Shown here one piece after another: positions 5,832 through 8,235 of a stretch of DNA of 8,235 bases. The notes beneath the pieces are model-generated. The model worked only from the letters and a program-made list of their open reading frames with translations. It had not been told where the DNA came from and made no database searches. Origin of the DNA: Kiritimatiellia bacterium (GTDB taxonomy: Bacteria > Verrucomicrobiota > Kiritimatiellia > UBA8416); contig SLBU01000170.1 in assembly GCA_007126175.1 (NCBI GenBank), positions 1 to 8,235 of the forward strand, read 5' to 3'. The position numbers and the translations under genes were made by a program. Every line of letters starts with the position of its first letter. Within the stretch, counting starts at the first letter, position 1.

Positions 5832-6657
5832 GCAGCAGTATCATCGGGGGAGTCGCGGCGGGCGTGGCCATGGACGCGGGGCGGGCGGCCTATCTGGGCG
5901 CAGCGATGTGTTGTATGGACGCCAACCCGTGCGCGAAATGTTGCTGGCAGGACGCCGCCGGATCGAAACGTTCTACCTGGCTGCGCAAGTGCAGGAGCGG
6001 GGCGATTTGGAGGAAATTCTTGCGTTGGCCAAGCAGAAGGGCATCACGATTACGCCCTCGGACCCGGCGGCACTGGATCTGCTGACAGAAGGGGGCAATC
6101 ATCAAGGGGTGGCCGCGGTTGTGAGTCCGTTCCGGTATGTCTCCTACAAGAAAATGCTCAGTGATGCTGAGCAGATCCAGGATCCGTTGTTTTTGTTTTT
6201 GGATCATCTGGAAGATCCACAGAATGTGGGCTCCCTGCTGCGAACGGCAGAGGCAGCGGGGGTTTGCGGAGTGGTGATTCCCGAGCATCGGGCGGCTGGC
6301 ATCACGGCGTCTGTGGTGCGGGCATCCGCAGGGGCGGCGGAGCATTTGTCGGTGGCGCAGGTGCCGAATCTGGTGCGCTGCATGCGCTTGCTGAAGGATC
6401 GCGGCGTCTGGTTTGCCGGACTGGAGGGGGGCGAAGGATCGACGGCATTGACCGCAACGGATTTGACGGGGCCGCTGGGCGTTGTGGTGGGCAGTGAGGG
6501 GCGCGGGATGCGCCGGCTCACACGTGAGAATTGTGATTATCTGGTTGCCTTGCCGATGTTGGGCAAGGTGACGTCCTTGAATGCGGCAGTGGCAGGGGCC
6601 ATTGCCCTATACGAAGTGGTTCGCCAACGTAGGGAGAAACAACATGTCGATACATGA
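5824..6657 (+). CDS. rlmB: 23S rRNA (guanosine-2'-O)-methyltransferase, TrmH/RlmB family
   Basis: The 277-residue SPOUT methyltransferase matches RlmB, which 2'-O-methylates G2251 in the peptidyl-transferase P-loop of 23S rRNA. The N-terminal substrate-binding domain (about 28-101) starts with [12 protein letters not shown] (29-40) and includes NHQGVAAVV (92-100). The catalytic SPOUT domain (about 121-270) shows [21 protein letters not shown] (126-146, with N134 and R140), [13 protein letters not shown] (221-233) and [21 protein letters not shown] (249-269), the knot and SAM-binding motifs. The catalytic half reads more like Firmicutes YacO/TrmH group 3 proteins than like E. coli RlmB, as far as I recall them. 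An Arg/Gly-rich extension of about 25 residues (R8-R26) precedes the domain. The gene overlaps the RsmE-like gene by 8 nt and pgm by 14 nt, so the three are probably cotranscribed. Confidence 0.9.
   Translation: MARQQYHRGSRGGRGHGRGAGGLSGRSDVLYGRQPVREMLLAGRRRIETFYLAAQVQERGDLEEILALAKQKGITITPSDPAALDLLTEGGNHQGVAAVVSPFRYVSYKKMLSDAEQIQDPLFLFLDHLEDPQNVGSLLRTAEAAGVCGVVIPEHRAAGITASVVRASAGAAEHLSVAQVPNLVRCMRLLKDRGVWFAGLEGGEGSTALTATDLTGPLGVVVGSEGRGMRRLTRENCDYLVALPMLGKVTSLNAAVAGAIALYEVVRQRREKQHVDT
6631..6636 (+). promoter_or_regulatory. Ribosome binding site of pgm inside rlmB
   Basis: AGGGAG lies 7 nt before the ATG at 6644-6646. It sits in the last codons of rlmB, whose stop (TGA, 6655-6657) comes after the pgm start, so the genes overlap by 14 nt in different frames. 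Confidence 0.7.
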
Positions 6658-8235
6658 ACTGGCAGGTAAGCCTGCCCCTGAGTCCAAGCGCGTGAACATT
6701 CCGCGCTTGCTAGCATCCTATTATCGTGCGCCCGAACAGGGCAAGGTCAGTTTTGGTACATCGGGGCACCGTGGGACGGCGGAGCAGGGCACTTTTCAAG
6801 AGGCTCACATTCTGGCGATAGCAGCGGCCGTGGTGGAGGTGCGGCGGCAGCAGGGGATCACGGGGCCCCTGTTTATGGGGATGGATACGCATGCCCTCTC
6901 CGAGCCGGCCTGGATTACCGCCATGGAAGTGTTTGGGGCGGCCGGCGTGGAAGTGCGCTACCAGGAGGGGCGCGGCGTTACTCCGACCCCGGCAGTTTCG
7001 CGGGCGATCCTGGCCCATAATGCCGGACGTACCGATGACCTGGCGGATGGTGTGATTATTACGCCTTCGCACAATCCTCCGACAGATGGGGGCTTCAAGT
7101 ACAACCCGACGCATGGGGGACCCGCTGCCGGCAGCTTGACCAAGGCCATCCAGGACCGGGCCAATCAACTGCTGGATGGCGGGGTGCAAGGCATCAAGCG
7201 GGTGCCCTTGCACAAGGCCCTGGCGCTGCCCACCTGCCAGGCCTTTGATTTTGTGCAGCCTTACGTGGAAGCATTAAGCGGTATCCTCGATATGGAGGCG
7301 ATTCGCAAGGCGGATTTGCATATCGGGGTGGATCCCATGGGCGGTGCCGGTGCCGGCTATTGGCCTGTAATTGCCGAGCACTATGGTCTGAACCTCGAAA
7401 TGGTGAACCAGAGCATGGATCCGTCCTTTATGTTTATGCGGATCGATTGGGATGGCAAGATCCGGATGGACTGCTCCTCGCCCTATGCGATGGCGGGATT
7501 GATTGATTTGAAGGATCGTTTCGATGTGGCCTTTGGGAATGATGCCGATTTCGACCGGCATGGCATTGTGACCCCCACGGCCGGACTGATGAACCCGAAT
7601 CACTATCTTTCCGTGGCTGTCGACTACCTCTTCCGGCAGCGGTCGGATTGGCCAGCGAATGCCATGATCGGCAAGACGCTGGTTTCGAGCGCGATGATCG
7701 ATCGCGTGGCAGAGGCAACGGGCCGGAAGGTGGCCGAGGTGCCGGTCGGCTTCAAGTATTTTGTGGATGGCTTGCTGACGGGGAGCTTCGGGATCGGCTG
7801 CGAGGAGAGCGCGGGGGCGTCCTTCCTGCAAAAAGATGGCTCGGTCTGGACGACGGACAAGGATGGTATCCTCCTGAACCTGCTGGCGGCCGAGATCCTG
7901 GCGGTTACAGGAAAAGACCCCGGCCAATACTATCAGGAGTTGGAAGCTGTGCATGGGGCACCGGCCTATGCCCGTATTGATGCCGTGGCCTCGCCGGCAC
8001 AGAAGCAGGCCTTAGCGGCGCTGCAGCCGGCGCAAATTGCCGCTGACACCTTGGCGGGAGAATCTATTACCGCGGTGCTTACGCAGGCGCCCTTCAATCA
8101 GGAGGCCATTGGCGGGGTCAAAGTGCAAACGGCCAATGGTTGGTTTGCGGCGCGGCCTTCCGGCACCGAAGATGTCTACAAGATCTATGCCGAAAGTTTT
8201 TGCAGCGCCGACCACCTCACACAGATCCAGCAGGA
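6644..8235 (+). CDS. pgm: Phosphoglucomutase, alpha-D-glucose-phosphate specific (3' end outside window)
   Basis: One uninterrupted frame of 530 codons runs to the right edge without a stop. The E. coli enzyme is about 546 residues, so only about 15-20 are missing. It interconverts glucose 1-phosphate and glucose 6-phosphate in the cytosol, linking glycolysis/gluconeogenesis to glycogen and nucleotide-sugar synthesis. All four functional loops are visible: [12 protein letters not shown] (139-150, phosphoserine S142), the metal loop NDADFDRHG (299-307, ligands D300, D302 and D304), the sugar-binding loop [10 protein letters not shown] (385-394) and the phosphate-binding loop RPSGTED (504-510). 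FGTSGHRG (37-44) is the conserved N-terminal element. The DADFDRHG and GLMNPNHY segments mark the E. coli Pgm type, not phosphomannomutase or PgcA. The start is supported by AGGGAG upstream. It is the third gene of the rsmE-like/rlmB cluster, with no obvious metabolic link to the methyltransferases. Confidence 0.95.
   Translation, partial: MSIHELAGKPAPESKRVNIPRLLASYYRAPEQGKVSFGTSGHRGTAEQGTFQEAHILAIAAAVVEVRRQQGITGPLFMGMDTHALSEPAWITAMEVFGAAGVEVRYQEGRGVTPTPAVSRAILAHNAGRTDDLADGVIITPSHNPPTDGGFKYNPTHGGPAAGSLTKAIQDRANQLLDGGVQGIKRVPLHKALALPTCQAFDFVQPYVEALSGILDMEAIRKADLHIGVDPMGGAGAGYWPVIAEHYGLNLEMVNQSMDPSFMFMRIDWDGKIRMDCSSPYAMAGLIDLKDRFDVAFGNDADFDRHGIVTPTAGLMNPNHYLSVAVDYLFRQRSDWPANAMIGKTLVSSAMIDRVAEATGRKVAEVPVGFKYFVDGLLTGSFGIGCEESAGASFLQKDGSVWTTDKDGILLNLLAAEILAVTGKDPGQYYQELEAVHGAPAYARIDAVASPAQKQALAALQPAQIAADTLAGESITAVLTQAPFNQEAIGGVKVQTANGWFAARPSGTEDVYKIYAESFCSADHLTQIQQ
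6661..6676 (+). promoter_or_regulatory. Hairpin in the first codons of pgm, just after the rlmB stop
   Basis: GGCAGG (6661-6666) and CCTGCC (6671-6676) form a 6-bp GC-rich stem with a UAAG loop, beginning 3 nt after the rlmB stop and 17 nt after the pgm start. It could tune ribosome passage or mRNA decay at the gene junction. No T-run follows, so it is not an intrinsic terminator. Confidence 0.35.

Noticed and set aside
7274..7954. Minus-strand 226-codon open frame opposite pgm
   Set aside because: The plus strand encodes phosphoglucomutase with all catalytic loops; the antisense frame has no motif or credible start context.

Overview
This window carries ordinary, densely packed bacterial chromosome genes. 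GC content is moderately high, most genes have a recognisable Shine-Dalgarno sequence, and two gene blocks diverge from a shared control region. The protein types (E. coli-like phosphoglucomutase, proteobacterial-looking homoserine dehydrogenase, a gammaproteobacterial-looking branch of the RsmE family) suggest a proteobacterium. An acidithiobacillia or gammaproteobacterium-like autotroph is possible, but I cannot fix the taxon from this sequence. I see no phage, transposase, CRISPR, tRNA or rRNA.

Layout. (1) 1-287, plus strand: the 3' end of a phospholipase D-like gene. (2) 288-496: a gap between convergent genes that holds a 118-bp inverted-repeat element (343-460) with 22-nt arms. (3) 497-4794, minus strand: a compact cluster transcribed hom, then lysC, then cimA, with gaps of 16 and 13 nt. 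It encodes homoserine dehydrogenase, aspartate kinase and (R)-citramalate synthase. (4) 4795-5090: the divergent intergenic region, with palindromes upstream of hom. (5) 5091-8235, plus strand: an overlapping cluster rsmE-like, rlmB, pgm, encoding two SPOUT-fold rRNA methyltransferases and phosphoglucomutase. pgm runs off the right edge, lacking roughly its last 15-20 codons.

How the genes work together. Aspartate kinase opens the aspartate family pathway, and homoserine dehydrogenase commits flux to homoserine, threonine and methionine. Citramalate synthase makes the isoleucine precursor 2-oxobutyrate from pyruvate and acetyl-CoA without using threonine. The minus-strand cluster therefore joins the aspartate-to-threonine branch to the threonine-independent isoleucine branch. 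On the plus strand, two probable rRNA methyltransferases are translationally coupled to a carbohydrate enzyme, with stop/start overlaps of 8 and 14 nt.

I did not find a clearly new biological system. The items most worth a second look are the inverted-repeat element at 343-460, the hom-lysC-cimA arrangement with its Bacillus-ThrD-like aspartate kinase, and the divergent RsmE-family protein with an altered knot motif.
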